Source of the DNA: JAEUJM01 sp041908445
Lineage (GTDB): Bacteria > Actinomycetota > Acidimicrobiia > Acidimicrobiales > DATDAH01
DNA: 64,000 nucleotides
Reading direction: 5' to 3'
Assembly: GCA_041908445.1 (NCBI GenBank)
Contig: JAYRFK010000010.1
Span: forward strand, 62,001-126,000
Part shown: one piece after another, positions 63,950 through 64,000 of the stretch
Position numbering within the stretch: the first letter of the stretch is position 1
How the letters are laid out: every line of letters begins with the position of its first letter
The notes under the pieces: model-generated
The model's input: the letters and a program-made list of their open reading frames with translations, nothing else
The model's database searches: none
Told to the model about the DNA's origin: nothing
Program-made: the position numbers and the translations under genes

Positions 63950-64000
63950 CTAGGTGTCGTCGCGGCGGCGGGCGGGGTGGGCGGACCCCGCGACCACGAG
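63950..64000 (-). CDS. Possible C-terminal end of a convergent gene
   Basis: From the window edge, a minus-strand frame reads 16 codons (LVVAGSAHPARRRDDT) to a TAG at 63952-63950. Its position facing groEL beyond the terminator makes a real 3' end plausible, but the fragment is too short to identify. Confidence 0.25.
   Translation of the reverse strand, partial: LVVAGSAHPARRRDDT

Overview
This 64 kb window is very GC-rich, densely coding, bacterial chromosomal DNA. The family mix points to Actinomycetota: ClpC, DisA next to RadA, a Crp/GlxR-type regulator, GpgS, a DUF3263 gene followed by a LytR_C gene, an LppM-like lipoprotein and a groEL without groES under a CIRCE operator. Class Acidimicrobiia would fit, but that is inference. 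No prophage, transposase, rRNA or CRISPR array is visible. There is one tRNA (Thr-TGT). Many genes start 6-8 nt after a TANNNT hexamer with no Shine-Dalgarno sequence, so leaderless transcripts look common.

Layout. 0-7.4 kb: end of arginine deiminase, catabolic ornithine carbamoyltransferase, a two-gene heterodimeric ABC exporter, then a DHA2 drug transporter behind a TetR regulator. 7.5-14.9 kb: M48 membrane protease, divergent MalT-like LuxR regulator, large arylsulfatase, CPA1 cation/proton antiporter. 15-24.6 kb: membrane protein, NarL-type two-component pair, polyprenyl diphosphate synthase, clpC, LppM-like lipoprotein, secreted alpha/beta hydrolase with SLH-like repeats. 24.6-31 kb: radA with a RecA-NDp-like damage promoter, disA split by an in-frame TAG, dienelactone hydrolase, Crp regulator divergent from ispD-ispF, and rlmB.

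31-41 kb: orphan CoxL-like molybdoenzyme subunit, GH5 lipoprotein, acyltransferase-3/SGNH protein, and two divergent secreted RCC1-repeat proteins. 40.6-47.5 kb: DUF1330 and MaoC proteins, a DUF2892 membrane protein behind a CsoR/CstR-like palindrome, a DUF3516 helicase carrying an in-frame 3 x 30 bp repeat, and two toxin-antitoxin modules (HepT/MntA and VapC with a Phd/YefM-type antitoxin) flanking a frameshifted SMP-30 lipoprotein gene. 47.5-53.3 kb: an unusual MFS transporter fused through a His-rich linker to an alpha/beta hydrolase, divergent from a large LuxR ATPase regulator, with a perfect 26 bp palindrome between them.

53.3-64 kb: tRNA-Thr, DUF3263 and LytR_C proteins, then a compatible-solute neighbourhood (otsB, otsA, glycerate kinase, gpgS), an amidase, threonine synthase translationally coupled to a MoaD/ThiS-like sulfur carrier, and CIRCE-groEL with its terminator.

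Strongest leads: the interrupted disA beside radA, the MFS-hydrolase fusion with its palindromic control region, the CsoR/CstR-like operator on DUF2892, and the secreted RCC1 pair.
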